Shown here: positions 17,519 through 26,341 of the stretch, piece after piece
Layout: every line of letters starts with the position of its first letter
Numbering within the stretch: the first letter of the stretch is position 1
Source: Betaproteobacteria bacterium
GTDB lineage: Bacteria; Pseudomonadota; Gammaproteobacteria; Burkholderiales; Casimicrobiaceae
NCBI GenBank assembly: GCA_016704895.1
Contig: JADIZG010000030.1
Location: 1-55,477, forward strand
Direction: 5' to 3'
Length of the DNA stretch: 55,477 nucleotides
Position numbers and translations under genes: made by a program
The notes under the pieces: model-generated
Databases searched by the model: none
Told to the model about the DNA's origin: nothing
What the model saw: the letters and a program-made list of their open reading frames with translations, nothing else

Positions 17519-20500
17519 CGGGGCGCCCCCTGCGCGGGCGTCGACGGCCGTTCCACCTGCTCGCGCATCTGCGCCCGCATCCGCTCCGCCGCGGCGCGTT
17601 TCACGCTCCCGAAGCCGCGCACCTCGCCGGGCAGGGCCGCCAGACGGACGGCAGCGCCATGGGTCGTCGCGTCGAGGCGATCCAGCGAGTGCGAAACGGC
17701 GGCGGCATACTCGTCCGCGAGCGCGCGCTCCGCTCGACGCGCGGCGGACCAGCCGAAGGGGTCGAGCGGCGTGCCGCGAATGCGCCGCGCCGCGGCCAGC
17801 AGCCGCAGCCCCGGACGCAGCCACCGACCGAACACGAGCTTGCGGGCCGGCCTGCCGTCGCCGCGCGGCCGGACGAGGAACTCCGGTGCGAAGCGGTACT
17901 GCACGGCGAAGTCGCCCGCGAACGCGTCGTCGAGCGCCCGCTCGAGGCTGCCGTCGGAATACATCCGCGCGACCTCGTACTCGTCCTTGCACGCGAGCAG
18001 CTTCGCGTAGTTGAGCGCCACCTGCCGCGTCAGCTCGAGCGGCGCGTCCGGTCCGACGGCCCTGCGCTCGGCGTCCCTCACGCCGGCGACGAGATCGAGA
18101 TAGCGTTGCGCGTACGCGGCGTCCTGGTAGGTGGTCAGGCGTCGCCGTTCCCGGTCGATCGTGGCGTCGAGATCCGGATCATCGCGCCCCGACCCATCGG
18201 CGCCGAGCAGCGCCTGCAGCGCGTCCGGTCGGGCGGCGGCGAGCCGGCCGAGCCCGAAGGCGAGCCGGTTCGCCTCGACCTCCACCGCGTTGAGCTCGAG
18301 CACGCGCTCGATCGCCGGGCGACCGAGGGGCACGAGCCCGGACTGCCAGGCGAACCCGAGCAGCAGCACGTTGGCGGTGATCGTGTCGCCGAGCAGTCGA
18401 TCGGCCAGCGCCTGCGCGTCGCAGGCGACGACGGCATCGGTGCCGATCGCATGCCGGATCTTCGCCAGCAGCCCGGCGGCGTGCAGATCGGCATCCCGGT
18501 CGGAGACGAAGGCGGCGGTCGGGATCTCGTGCAGGTTCGCCGCGACGCGCGTGCGACCGCGCGTGAGCGTCTGCAACGCCGCTGCCGAGGCGCCCACGAC
18601 CAGGTCGCAGGCGATCATCGCGTCGGCCTGCTGCGTGTCGATGCGCGTCTGGTGGAGGAGCTCCGGACGCTCGGCCATCCGCACGAAGGCGATGACGGCG
18701 CCGCCTTTCTGCGCGAATCCGGTGAAGTCGAGCACCGACGCGCTCTTCCCCTCGAGGTGCGCGGCCGTGACCAGCAGCGCGCCGAGCGTGATGATGCCGG
18801 TGCCGCCGACGCCGGTGACGACCAGGTCGTAGGGGCCGGTCCAGCGCCAGGCCGGCGGGTCCGGCAGGTCGGCGATCGCGCGCTCGAGACGTTCGTCCTG
18901 CGCGGCGATCCCGGCCTTCCGGCGCAGCGCGCCGCCCTCGACCGTGACCATCGCGGGGCAGTTCGCGTCCAGGCAGGCGTAGTCGTCGTTGCAGACCGAC
19001 GGGTCGATCCGGCGCTTGCGTCCGAGCGGCGTGGCGAGCGGCCGGATCGCGACGCAACTGGACAGGGCCGTGCAATCGCCGCAGTTCTCGCACAACTCCG
19101 GATGGATGAAGACACGTGTGCTGCGGGCTGACGGCGAGTCCGCGCTTGATGCGCCGGCGCTGCTCGGTCGCGCAGACCTGGTCGTAGATCAGCGCGGTGA
19201 CGCCCGGGATCGCGCGCAGTTCGCGCTGGACCGCGTCGAGCTCGCCGCGCGCGCGCAGCAGCGTGCGGGGAGGAAATTCGCCGGCACGCCCGCGCCAGCG
19301 CAGCGCGTCCTCGGCCAGCACGGCGATGCGCGCCACCCCCTCGGCCTCGAGCTGGCGCGCGATCTCGGGCACCGACAGCCTGCGGTCGACCGGCTGCCCG
19401 CCGGTCATCGCGACCGCGTCGTTGTAGAGGATCTTGTAGGTGACGTTGGCGCCGGCCGCGACCGCCTGGCGGATCGCGAGGTAGCCGGAGTGCGAGTAGG
19501 TGCCGTCGCCCATGTTCTGGAAACGGTGCGTCGCGCGGGAGAAGAACGACTGCCCGACCCAGTCGATGCCCTCGCTGCCCATCGGCACCTGGGCGAACGA
19601 GTTGCGCCGGTCCATCCAGCCGGACATGCCGTGGCAGCCGATGCCGCCGCTCGCCTCGGAGCCCGCCGGCACGAGCGTGGACAGGTTGTGCGGGCAGCCG
19701 GCGCAGAAGGTCGGGACGCGCCGCACGCCGTCGGCGTCGTTGGCGAGCACCGGCGTGGCGACGAACGCCGGCACGCTCCCGCGCCGGTCGAGGCCGGGCG
19801 CGTGACGCGCCAGCCATCGGGCGAGCACCGGCATGACGCGCGAGGGCCGCAGCTCGCCGGTGGCCGGCAGCAGCTTGCGGCCGTCGGCGTCCTCCCGGCC
19901 CAGCACGCGCGGACGGTCGCCCGGATCGAGGTTGTAGAGCAGCGCGCGGATCTGGTTCTCCACCACCGGCGCCTTTTCCTCGACGACCAGCAGCTCGTCG
20001 AGGCCGCGCGCGAACGCGCGCATCCGCTGCGGCTCGATCGGGAACACCTGGCCGACCTTGTACAGGCGCACGCCCGCCGCGGCGAGCGCGTCGAGCGGCA
20101 ACTCCAGCCGGCGCAGCGCCTCGAGCACGTCGAGGTGCGCCTTGCCGCAGGTGACGATGCCGATCTTCGCGTCGGGAGCGTCGGCGACGATCCGGTCGAT
20201 CGGATTGGCGAAGGCGAATGCGCGCACCGCATCGAGCTTGGCCGCCAGGCGCTCCTCGATCGCGAGGCCCGGGAGGTCCTGCATCCGGTAGTGCAGTCCG
20301 CCCTCGGGCGCGATGAAGTCGGGCGGGACCGCGAACTCGGTGCGCAGCGCGTCGAGATCCACGGTGGCCGTGGCCTCGACGGTCTCCGAGATCGCCTTCA
20401 TGCCGACCCAGGCGCCCGAGTAGCGGGACAGCGCCCAGCCGTACAGGCCGAACTCGATGATCTCCGCGATGTTGGCCGGATGGAGCACCGGCATGCTCCA

Positions 20501-21043
20501 GGCCTGCATCGCGAGGTCGCTCTGGAACGGCATGCCCGAGGACACGCAGCCGTGATCGTCGCCCGCGACCACGAGCACGCCTCCGTGCCTGGACACGCCA
20601 TAGGCGTTGCCGTGCCGCAGCATGTCGCCGGCGCGATCGAGGCCCGGGCCTTTGCCGTACCAGAGCGCGAAGACGCCTTCGACCTTGCGCTCGGCGTCGG
20701 ACGCGACGCGCTGGCTTCCGAGCGCGGCGGCCGCGGCGAGCTCCTCGTTGATCGCCGGCATGAAGCGCACGCGCTGGGCGTCCAGCAGCGGCCGCGCCTT
20801 CCACATCGCGAAGTCGACGCCGCCGAGCGGCGAGCCGCGATAGCCGGTGACGAATCCGGCGGTGTCCCGGCCGCGCGCGCGGTCGAGGCGCGCCTGCATC
20901 AGGACGAGGCGGACCAGGGCCTGGGTGCCGGAGATCAGGATCCGGCCGCGATCCGCCGTCAGCGCGTCGTCGAGGCGATAGTCGAGCAGCCCCCGCGACG
21001 CGGCGGTCGACGTCTCGAGCCCCTCCCGGTCGGATGCGCCCAC
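17515..21043 (-). CDS. fused indolepyruvate:ferredoxin oxidoreductase, one frameshift
   Basis: About 1175 residues, the size of the fused alpha-gamma-beta IOR family that oxidatively decarboxylates aryl pyruvates (transaminated Trp, Phe, Tyr) to aryl-acetyl-CoA. N-terminal part: FVTGYRGSPLGGVD, GKGPGLDRAGDMLRHGNAYG, GDDHGCVSSGMPFQSD. Middle: TFCAGCPHN and GDGTYSHSGYLAIRQAVAAG (TPP-binding region). Iron-sulfur region: HPELCENCGDC and CNDDYACLDANCP. C-terminal gamma domain: VTGVGGTGIITLGALL. An extra base near 19111, just before FIHPELCENCGDC, breaks the frame; the span is one base over a multiple of three. The start is GTG at 21043, with no strong ribosome binding site. It diverges from an Lrp-type regulator and overlaps the ParB-fold gene at its 3' end. 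Confidence 0.9.
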
Positions 21044-21136
21044 GTCGGATAGTCTGGTCAGGCACAGGGGAATAGGATTGCTATTTCTCCCTTTAAAACC
21101 GACAATTGAGGTAAATTATTTCTCGAGAACTGGCGT
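21044..21136. promoter_or_regulatory. AT-rich divergent promoter region between IOR and Lrp/AsnC genes
   Basis: This 93-nt stretch is the most AT-rich in the window, with AATAGGATTGCTATTTC and GACAATTGAGGTAAATTATT segments. Lrp-type regulators bind AT-rich imperfect palindromes and typically control the divergent gene, so it is the probable operator for the neighbouring regulator. Individual -35/-10 boxes cannot be fixed with confidence. Confidence 0.5.
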
Positions 21137-21604
21137 ATGGAGCAAATTAAACTCGATGCGGCGTCCTCGCGGATCCTGCGGGAGCTGCAGCGCGACTCCC
21201 GGCAAACGGTCCAGGAGCTGTCCGCCAAGGTCGGCTTGTCCGTCTCCCCCTGCTGGCGGCGCGTCAAGGAGCTGGAGGCCAGCGGCGTCGTGCGCCGGTA
21301 CACGGCGCTCGTCGAGCGCGAGAAGGTCGGCCTGTCGGCCTGCATCCTCGCGCAGGTCTCGCTGCTGCGGCAGACCGAGGGCGCCGCCGAGCAGTTCGAG
21401 TCGGCGATGCATGCCTGCGCCGAGGTGATCGAGTGCTACAGCGTCACCGGCGACGCCGACTACGTGATCAAGGTGGTGCTGCCCGACGTCAAGGCCTACG
21501 ACGCGTTCCTGCACCGGGTGATGTTCAAGATCAAGGACATCGGCACCCTGCGGTCGATGGTGGTGCTGCGCGAGGTCAAGTACGAGACCGCGCTGCCGGT
21601 CTGA
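21137..21604 (+). CDS. Lrp/AsnC family transcriptional regulator
   Basis: A 155-residue protein of canonical size. LDAASSRILRELQRDSRQTVQELSAKVGLSVSPCWRRVKELEASGVVRRYTALV is the AsnC-type helix-turn-helix (residues about 6-60). The RAM/ligand-binding domain follows, with VIECYSVTGDADYVIKVVLPDVKAYDAFLHRVMFKIKDIG matching the GxxDyxlxv...d.e.y..f....l pattern. It very likely senses an amino acid (aromatic, given the divergent indolepyruvate oxidoreductase) and regulates that operon through the 93-nt AT-rich gap. The ATG at 21137 follows a weak ribosome binding site. Confidence 0.93.
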   Translation: MEQIKLDAASSRILRELQRDSRQTVQELSAKVGLSVSPCWRRVKELEASGVVRRYTALVEREKVGLSACILAQVSLLRQTEGAAEQFESAMHACAEVIECYSVTGDADYVIKVVLPDVKAYDAFLHRVMFKIKDIGTLRSMVVLREVKYETALPV

Positions 21605-21670
21605 CGCGCGGCCGCGCGCGCACGGGCGCGCAGGGGGCGCCGCCGCCAGGGGCACCGGCGCCGACCCGGG

Positions 21671-22957
21671 TCAACGGCCCATCAGGAGGCTCGGCAGGAA
21701 CGTCGTGACCGGCGGCCAGAACGTGCAGAGCGCGAGCACGCCGAACAGCGGCACGAGGTACGGGAGCACCGCGCGCGCGATGCGGTCGAACGGCACCTGC
21801 GCGACCTTCGCCGTCACGTAGAGGACGACGCCGACCGGGGGCGTGATCGTGCCGATCATCAGGTTCAGCACGAACACCAGGCCGAAGTGAACCGGGTCGA
21901 TGCCGAGCTTCAGCGCGACCGGCACGAGGATCGGGACCAGCACGAGCATCGCCGCGATCGCCTCCATGAAGCAGCCGACGGCGAGCAGCAGCGCGTTGAC
22001 GATCAGCAGGTAGACGACCGGGTTCGTCGTCCACGCCGACAGCGCGGCGCCGAACTCCTGCGGCAGACGCGACACCGAGATGCAGTAGCCCAGCAGCGAC
22101 GCGGTCATCACGAGCGCCATCACGACGCCCGAGGTCTCGACCGTGTCGACGACGAGCTTCGGGAGATCGGCGAAGCGGAACTCCCGGTAGACGAAGAGCC
22201 CGAGGACGAGCGCGTAGACGACCGCGACGGCGGCCGCCTCCGTCGGCGTGAAGACGCCCGAGAACAGGCCGCCCAGCAGCACGAACGGCGCCATCAGCGC
22301 CCAGAACGCGTCGCGGAACGCCCGCCACAGCGCGCGCCCGCCCTCGAACGGGTGGCTGGGCAGTCCGCGGCGGATCGCGAGGTGGCGCACCATGAGCATC
22401 AGCGCCGCCGCCATCAGGAGCCCCGGGATCACGCCGGCGAGGAACAGCGCGCCGATCGACGTCTCCGCGACGACGCCGTAGACGATCATCGGCAGCGACG
22501 GCGGGATGATCGGCCCGATCGTGGCCGACGCCGCGGTGATCGCGCCGGCGGTCTCCGCGTCGTAGCCCTCCTTCTTCATCATCTCGATCTCGACGGTGCC
22601 GAGGCCCGCCGCATCGGCGACCGCCGATCCGCTCATCCCGGCGAAGATCACCGAGCCCACGATGTTCGCCTGGCACAGGCCTCCGCGCATCCATCCGACG
22701 ATCGCCTTCGCGAACGCGAAGATGCGCACGCTGATGCCGGCCGAGTTCATCAGGTTGCCCATCAGGATGAACAGCGGCGCGGCGAGCAGCGGGAACGAGT
22801 TCGCCGCCATCGCGACCTTCTGCGGGATGACGATGCCCGGAATCCCGGCGAACGCGAGGAACGCGAAGCCGGCGAGCCCCATCGCCGCGTAGATCGCCGG
22901 CCCGGCGAACAGGCTCACGAACCACGCGGCGAGGATCGCGAGCATCAGTTCGATCAC
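21671..22957 (-). CDS. TRAP transporter large membrane subunit (DctM)
   Basis: 428 residues with about 12 hydrophobic segments. Diagnostic stretches are FPLLAAPLFILMGNLMNSAGI, FAGMSGSAVADAAGLGTVEIEMMKKEGYDAETAGAITAASATIGPIIPPSLPMIVYG, GVFTPTEAAAVAVVYALVLG and GTITPPVGVVLYVTAKVA. TRAP systems take up organic acids with sodium, using a periplasmic binding protein. The GTG start overlaps the stop of the small subunit gene (GTGA), so the two membrane subunits are co-translated. An in-frame ATG 4 codons later is an alternative. Confidence 0.95.
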   Translation of the reverse strand: MIELMLAILAAWFVSLFAGPAIYAAMGLAGFAFLAFAGIPGIVIPQKVAMAANSFPLLAAPLFILMGNLMNSAGISVRIFAFAKAIVGWMRGGLCQANIVGSVIFAGMSGSAVADAAGLGTVEIEMMKKEGYDAETAGAITAASATIGPIIPPSLPMIVYGVVAETSIGALFLAGVIPGLLMAAALMLMVRHLAIRRGLPSHPFEGGRALWRAFRDAFWALMAPFVLLGGLFSGVFTPTEAAAVAVVYALVLGLFVYREFRFADLPKLVVDTVETSGVVMALVMTASLLGYCISVSRLPQEFGAALSAWTTNPVVYLLIVNALLLAVGCFMEAIAAMLVLVPILVPVALKLGIDPVHFGLVFVLNLMIGTITPPVGVVLYVTAKVAQVPFDRIARAVLPYLVPLFGVLALCTFWPPVTTFLPSLLMGR

Positions 22958-23424
22958 GGTCGCGCCCCCGGGTGCGCCGCGAACGCGCGCAGGGCCGCGC
23001 GCGCGTCGGCCAGCGCGTAGAGTCCGACGGCGAACGCCGCCAGCGGCACGATCGCGTAGACGACGCCCATCGTGAAGAACAGCGTCGTCGTCTCGACGTC
23101 GAGATTGCGCTGCATGATCCGCCAGCCGTAGAACACGAGCACCGCGGCGAACGCGATGCCGGCGAGCGCACCGACGACCCGGAGCGCCGCCTGCCCGCGC
23201 GGCGCCAGTCGCAGGGTCACCGTGTCGATCGACAGGTGGCTGCGCCGCCGCGCGGCGATGATCCAGCCGAGGAACGACGCCCAGACGAACAGGTAGCGCG
23301 CGAGCTCGTCGCTCCAGACGAGCGGGTCGCCCAGCACGTAGCGGAAGCCGACCTGTCCGAGCACGCAGGCGAACATGCCCGCGAACGCCGCGATCGCGGC
23401 GACGTCGACCGCGCGGTCGATCAG
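22954..23424 (-). CDS. TRAP transporter small membrane subunit (DctQ), start disrupted
   Basis: Four TM segments in DctQ style: VAAIAAFAGMFACVLGQVGFRYVLG, DELARYLFVWASFLGWIIAARRRSHLSID (the family signature), a third near residue 75 and a fourth ending before ADARAALRAF. The first clear ATG (23376) would cut TM1 in half. The conserved reading frame runs back to LIDRAVDVAAIA at 23424, where it meets a repeat and an in-frame stop, with only a CTG available. The normal start codon has therefore been displaced or garbled by the repeat/homopolymer tract immediately upstream. The annotated end at 23424 marks the last plausible coding codon, not a proven start. Confidence 0.8.
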   Translation of the reverse strand: MIDRAVDVAAIAAFAGMFACVLGQVGFRYVLGDPLVWSDELARYLFVWASFLGWIIAARRRSHLSIDTVTLRLAPRGQAALRVVGALAGIAFAAVLVFYGWRIMQRNLDVETTTLFFTMGVVYAIVPLAAFAVGLYALADARAALRAFAAHPGARP

Positions 23425-23436
23425 CGCTGCACCGTG

Positions 23437-23604
23437 CCCTCACCCCGGCCCTCTCCCGCAAGCGGGAGAGGAGGAACCCCCCCCCGGCGGGGGGGGGGGG
23501 GCCCCCCCCCCCCCCCAAAAAAAAAAAAACCCCGCCCGGGGGGGGGGGCGGGCGGGGGGGGGGCCGGGGTCACCCCCGGCCCTCTCCCGCAAGCGGGAGA
23601 GGGA
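23437..23604. repeat. two copies of a stem-loop repeat flanking a homopolymer tract
   Basis: Copy 1 (23437-23472) and copy 2 (23569-23604) share CACCCC-GGCCCTCTCCCG and contain the 10-bp stem cctctcccgc/gcgggagagg with an AA loop. This is a dispersed intergenic repeat seen in many proteobacteria. Between the copies, 23477-23568 is runs of 7-14 C, G, C, A and G residues, with almost no other sequence. It most likely represents a mis-assembled or collapsed tandem repeat between dctP and dctQ rather than real DNA. Confidence 0.7.
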
Positions 23605-23614
23605 GCAATCCCGC

Positions 23615-24595
23615 TCACCGGACCGCCTGGATGCGCTCGACCATGCCCGCGCCCCACTTCGACTCGAACATCTTCGGCACCTTCGCGAGGACCGGGTCGC
23701 GGAACGCCCTCGGGTCGGGCGTGACGACGGTCATCCCCGCCGCCTTGAACGTGTCGACGAGCGTGCCTTCCTGCCTGATCAGCTCGGCGTTCTGCCACGC
23801 GATCCCGTTCTTCACCGCGTCCGAGATGATCCTGCGGTCGCCGGCCGACAGCCCCTGCCAGAACGCCTCGTTCACGACGACGAGCCGCGGCGTGATGATG
23901 TGGGCCGACAGCACCAGGTACTTCTGCACCTCGTCGAACTTGCCCGACTTGATCGTCGGCAGCGGGTTCTCCTGCCCGTCGACGACGTTCTGCTTGAGCG
24001 CGAGGTAGAGCTCGCCGAAGTTCATCGGCGTCGGCTTCGCGCCCCACGCCTCGGCCATCGCCTTGAACACGTCGTTCTCGGGGACGCGCAGCTTGAACCC
24101 GACCATGTCGGCGGGCGAACGCACTTCCTTCGACGTCGTCGTGATGTGGCGCGTGCCGTAGTAGGTCGTGCCGAGGATGCGCATGCCGCGCGCCTTGACC
24201 AGCGTCTCGTTGAACTGCTCGCCGATCGGGCCGTTCATCGCCTTGTCGAGGTGGGCCGCGTCGCGCCAGATGTACGGCGCCTCGACGACGGAGATCGACG
24301 GGACCCAGGCGCCGAAGTTCGCCGCGCCTTCGGTCACGACCTGCTGCGCGCCGTTGGCCACGGCGTCGATCATGTCGCGCGAGCCGCCGAGCTGGCCGCC
24401 GGGGAACGACTGGATCACGATGCGTCCGCCCGACTTCTCCTTCGCCTCGGCGGCGATCCGGTCGATCATCTGCACCGACGGGTGCGTGCCGCCGACGACG
24501 TCGCCCCAGCGGATCGTCACCTGCTGCGCGTGGGCCGATGCGGCGCCGAGCGCCGCGCCGACGGCCATCGCCGTCGCTAGCATCCATCGTTTCAT
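23615..24595 (-). CDS. TRAP transporter substrate-binding protein (DctP)
   Basis: 326 residues with a signal peptide (MKRWMLATAMAVGAALGAASAHA/QQ). Typical DctP stretches are RIVIQSFPGGQLGGSRDMIDAV, GTTYYGTRHITTTSKEVRSPADMVGFKLRVPENDVFKAMAEAWGAKPTPMNFGELYLALKQNVVDGQENPLPTI, with the substrate-coordinating Arg in KLRVPEN and the Asn in DGQENPL. It binds an organic acid, probably a sugar acid given the genes upstream. Its ATG overlaps the stop of the GntR gene (ATGA), an unusual tight coupling of regulator and binding protein. Confidence 0.94.
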   Translation of the reverse strand: MKRWMLATAMAVGAALGAASAHAQQVTIRWGDVVGGTHPSVQMIDRIAAEAKEKSGGRIVIQSFPGGQLGGSRDMIDAVANGAQQVVTEGAANFGAWVPSISVVEAPYIWRDAAHLDKAMNGPIGEQFNETLVKARGMRILGTTYYGTRHITTTSKEVRSPADMVGFKLRVPENDVFKAMAEAWGAKPTPMNFGELYLALKQNVVDGQENPLPTIKSGKFDEVQKYLVLSAHIITPRLVVVNEAFWQGLSAGDRRIISDAVKNGIAWQNAELIRQEGTLVDTFKAAGMTVVTPDPRAFRDPVLAKVPKMFESKWGAGMVERIQAVR

Positions 24596-25398
24596 CGCTT
24601 TCCTCCTCGGGTGTCGCGCGGGGTCGCCGCGCGGGGGTCGTCGCGCCGGGACGATCGCGTCCCGGCGATGTCGGGGCTCGACGCGCGGACGCGCGGCGAA
24701 CGGGCCGTGACCATCGATCCTGCCGCCGCCCCGGCGCCGACGCCGAGCGCGCGGTCGCGCGAGGCGGCGATGTGCGCCTCCATCGCGGCGGCGGCGCGCA
24801 GCGGGTCGCGCGAGGCGATCGCGTCGATCACGCCGAGGTGCACGCGCATGACGGGCGCGACCAGGTCGGCGTAGAGGCGCGTCTCGCTCTGGCGGATCAG
24901 CCTGATCTTGAGCTGGTTGACGCGCCAGGCGTTCGAGACGATGTCGTTGCCGAGCGCGTCGACGATCGTCGCGTGCATCCCGTCGTCGACGGCCTGCGCC
25001 CGGGCGATCAGCGCCGGCGTCACGCCCTTCGCCGCCGCCGCGAGCACCGCCTCGTGCTCGTCCTTCAGCCGCCGGAGCGCTTCGTCGGGCGCGTGGAGCG
25101 CGAACTGCGCCGCGGCCTCGCGCTCGATCATCACCCGGAAGCCGAACGCATCGCGGATCAGGCGCACGTCGACCTGCGCGACCTGCATGCCGCGCTGCGG
25201 AACCGTGCGGATGAGCCCGTCCGCCTCGAGGCGCGGGATGAGCTCGCGGATCGCGCCGAGCGGCATCCCGGTGATCTCGGTGAGCTCGCGCTGCGAGACG
25301 AACTGGCCGGCGTGGATCTCCCGCTCGAGGAGGCCGCGCGTGAAGCGCTGGTAGGCCTGGTCGCGCAGCTTCATGCCGGAGCGACCCTTCGTGGTCAT
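24592..25398 (-). CDS. GntR family transcriptional regulator (FCD domain)
   Basis: 268 residues. The winged helix is near the N-terminus: FTRGLLEREIHAGQFVSQRELTEITGMPLGAIRELIPRLEADGLIRTVPQRGMQV. The FCD/FadR-like effector domain follows (FRVMIEREAAAQFALHAP, DDGMHATIVDALGNDIVSNAWRVN, RVHLGVIDAIASRDPLRAAAAMEAHIAASRD). The last ~40 residues are low-complexity Arg/Ser and may be dispensable. Both ends overlap neighbours by ATGA, between the DapA-like gene upstream and dctP downstream, so it is an internal operon gene. It probably autoregulates the operon through a palindrome near 26320 and responds to the imported acid or its keto-deoxy product. Confidence 0.9.
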   Translation of the reverse strand: MTTKGRSGMKLRDQAYQRFTRGLLEREIHAGQFVSQRELTEITGMPLGAIRELIPRLEADGLIRTVPQRGMQVAQVDVRLIRDAFGFRVMIEREAAAQFALHAPDEALRRLKDEHEAVLAAAAKGVTPALIARAQAVDDGMHATIVDALGNDIVSNAWRVNQLKIRLIRQSETRLYADLVAPVMRVHLGVIDAIASRDPLRAAAAMEAHIAASRDRALGVGAGAAAGSMVTARSPRVRASSPDIAGTRSSRRDDPRAATPRDTRGGKR

Positions 25399-26318
25399 CG
25401 CTGGCGGGTCGGCAGCGCGTCGAACGCGGCAGCGAGCGCCGCGCGCGCCGCGGGATCGGCGGGGACGAGCGGCGGCGCCACGGCCAGGTACGCGTCGTCG
25501 CGGAAGCGATGCGCGACGAGCGCCTTGACGCCGGGCGTCACCGGGTAGCGCAGCAGCAGGTCGACGAGCTCCGCGATGCCGGCGACGTCCTCGCCGCGCT
25601 CGACCATCGGCAGGATCGTCCTCGCGCAGAAGTTCGAGAAGCCGTTGATCGCGCCCGATCCGCCCTGGCGCATCGCCCGCGCGAGCTGCCGCTCGTCGCC
25701 GACCAGGATGTGCAGGTCGGCATGGTCGGCGAGCAGGCGCTCGGTGTTCGCCCACTCGCCGCTCGAGTCCTTGACGCCGGTGACGACGCCGGGAAACGCG
25801 CGCTTGAGGCGGCCGATCAGCGGCGAGGACAGCGGCACGGCGGTGATCGACGGGAGGTGGTAGACGATCACCTCGCGGGGATCGCGGCAGCGCTCGAGCA
25901 CCGTCGAGAACCAGCGGTAGAGTCCCTCGTCGCCGACGCCCTTGAAGTAGAACGGCGGCGCGAGCAGGATGCCCCGCCCGCCCGCGTCGTACAGCTGGTT
26001 CGCCTGCGCGGAGGCATCCTCGGCCGCCGAGGCGGCGACGCCCGCGAGCACGGTGGCACGAAGATCCAGGCCCGCGTCGTCCATCGCCTCGAGCATCGCG
26101 GCGCGCTGGCCGGACCCGAGCGAGGCGCCCTCGCCGGTCGTGCCGAACAGCGTGACGGTCGAGCAGCCCTCGTCGAGGCAGTTGCGGGCGTGGGCGACGA
26201 GCCGCGCGAGGTCGACGCTCCCGTCGCGCGCGAACGGCGTGACGAGCGCGACGCCGAGGCCGAAGCGGCGGTCGGCGGGACGGACGGGCAGGCGGGTGGG
26301 GGACTTGGACTCGAGCAT
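25395..26318 (-). CDS. dihydrodipicolinate synthase (DapA/NAL) family aldolase
   Basis: 307 residues of TIM-barrel class I aldolase. FGTTGEGASL (58-67) is the DapA substrate loop, Y153 in VIVYHLP the catalytic Tyr, and K183 in GVKDSSGEW the Schiff-base Lys. Members outside lysine synthesis cleave 2-keto-3-deoxy acids or N-acetylneuraminate. Being the first gene of an operon with GntR and a TRAP transporter, divergent from a sugar dehydrogenase and lactonase, it most likely cleaves a 2-keto-3-deoxy sugar acid to pyruvate and an aldehyde. The start at 26318 has no visible ribosome binding site and sits next to a palindrome, so the true start could be a few codons downstream. Confidence 0.9.
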   Translation of the reverse strand: MLESKSPTRLPVRPADRRFGLGVALVTPFARDGSVDLARLVAHARNCLDEGCSTVTLFGTTGEGASLGSGQRAAMLEAMDDAGLDLRATVLAGVAASAAEDASAQANQLYDAGGRGILLAPPFYFKGVGDEGLYRWFSTVLERCRDPREVIVYHLPSITAVPLSSPLIGRLKRAFPGVVTGVKDSSGEWANTERLLADHADLHILVGDERQLARAMRQGGSGAINGFSNFCARTILPMVERGEDVAGIAELVDLLLRYPVTPGVKALVAHRFRDDAYLAVAPPLVPADPAARAALAAAFDALPTRQR

Positions 26319-26319
26319 G

Positions 26320-26331
26320 CTGACATGTTAG
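26320..26331. promoter_or_regulatory. candidate GntR operator between divergent operons
   Basis: CTGACATGTTAG is an inverted repeat with one mismatched pair around an ACATGT core, directly between the divergent starts of the DapA-like and aldo/keto reductase genes (23 nt between the two ATGs). It is the only palindrome in the gap and well placed for the operon's own GntR protein to repress both sides. Confidence 0.4.
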
Positions 26332-26341
26332 TGTGCACGCA

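Noticed and set aside
21671..23518. Natural DctQ-DctM fusion
   Set aside because: The long open frame upstream of dctM is a shifted reading of dctQ; the true dctQ frame ends at 22954 with a GTGA overlap.
23477..23568. Homopolymer tract as a natural G-quadruplex or phase-variable switch
   Set aside because: Runs of C, G and A of this purity flanked by identical repeats are better explained by an assembly or consensus failure.
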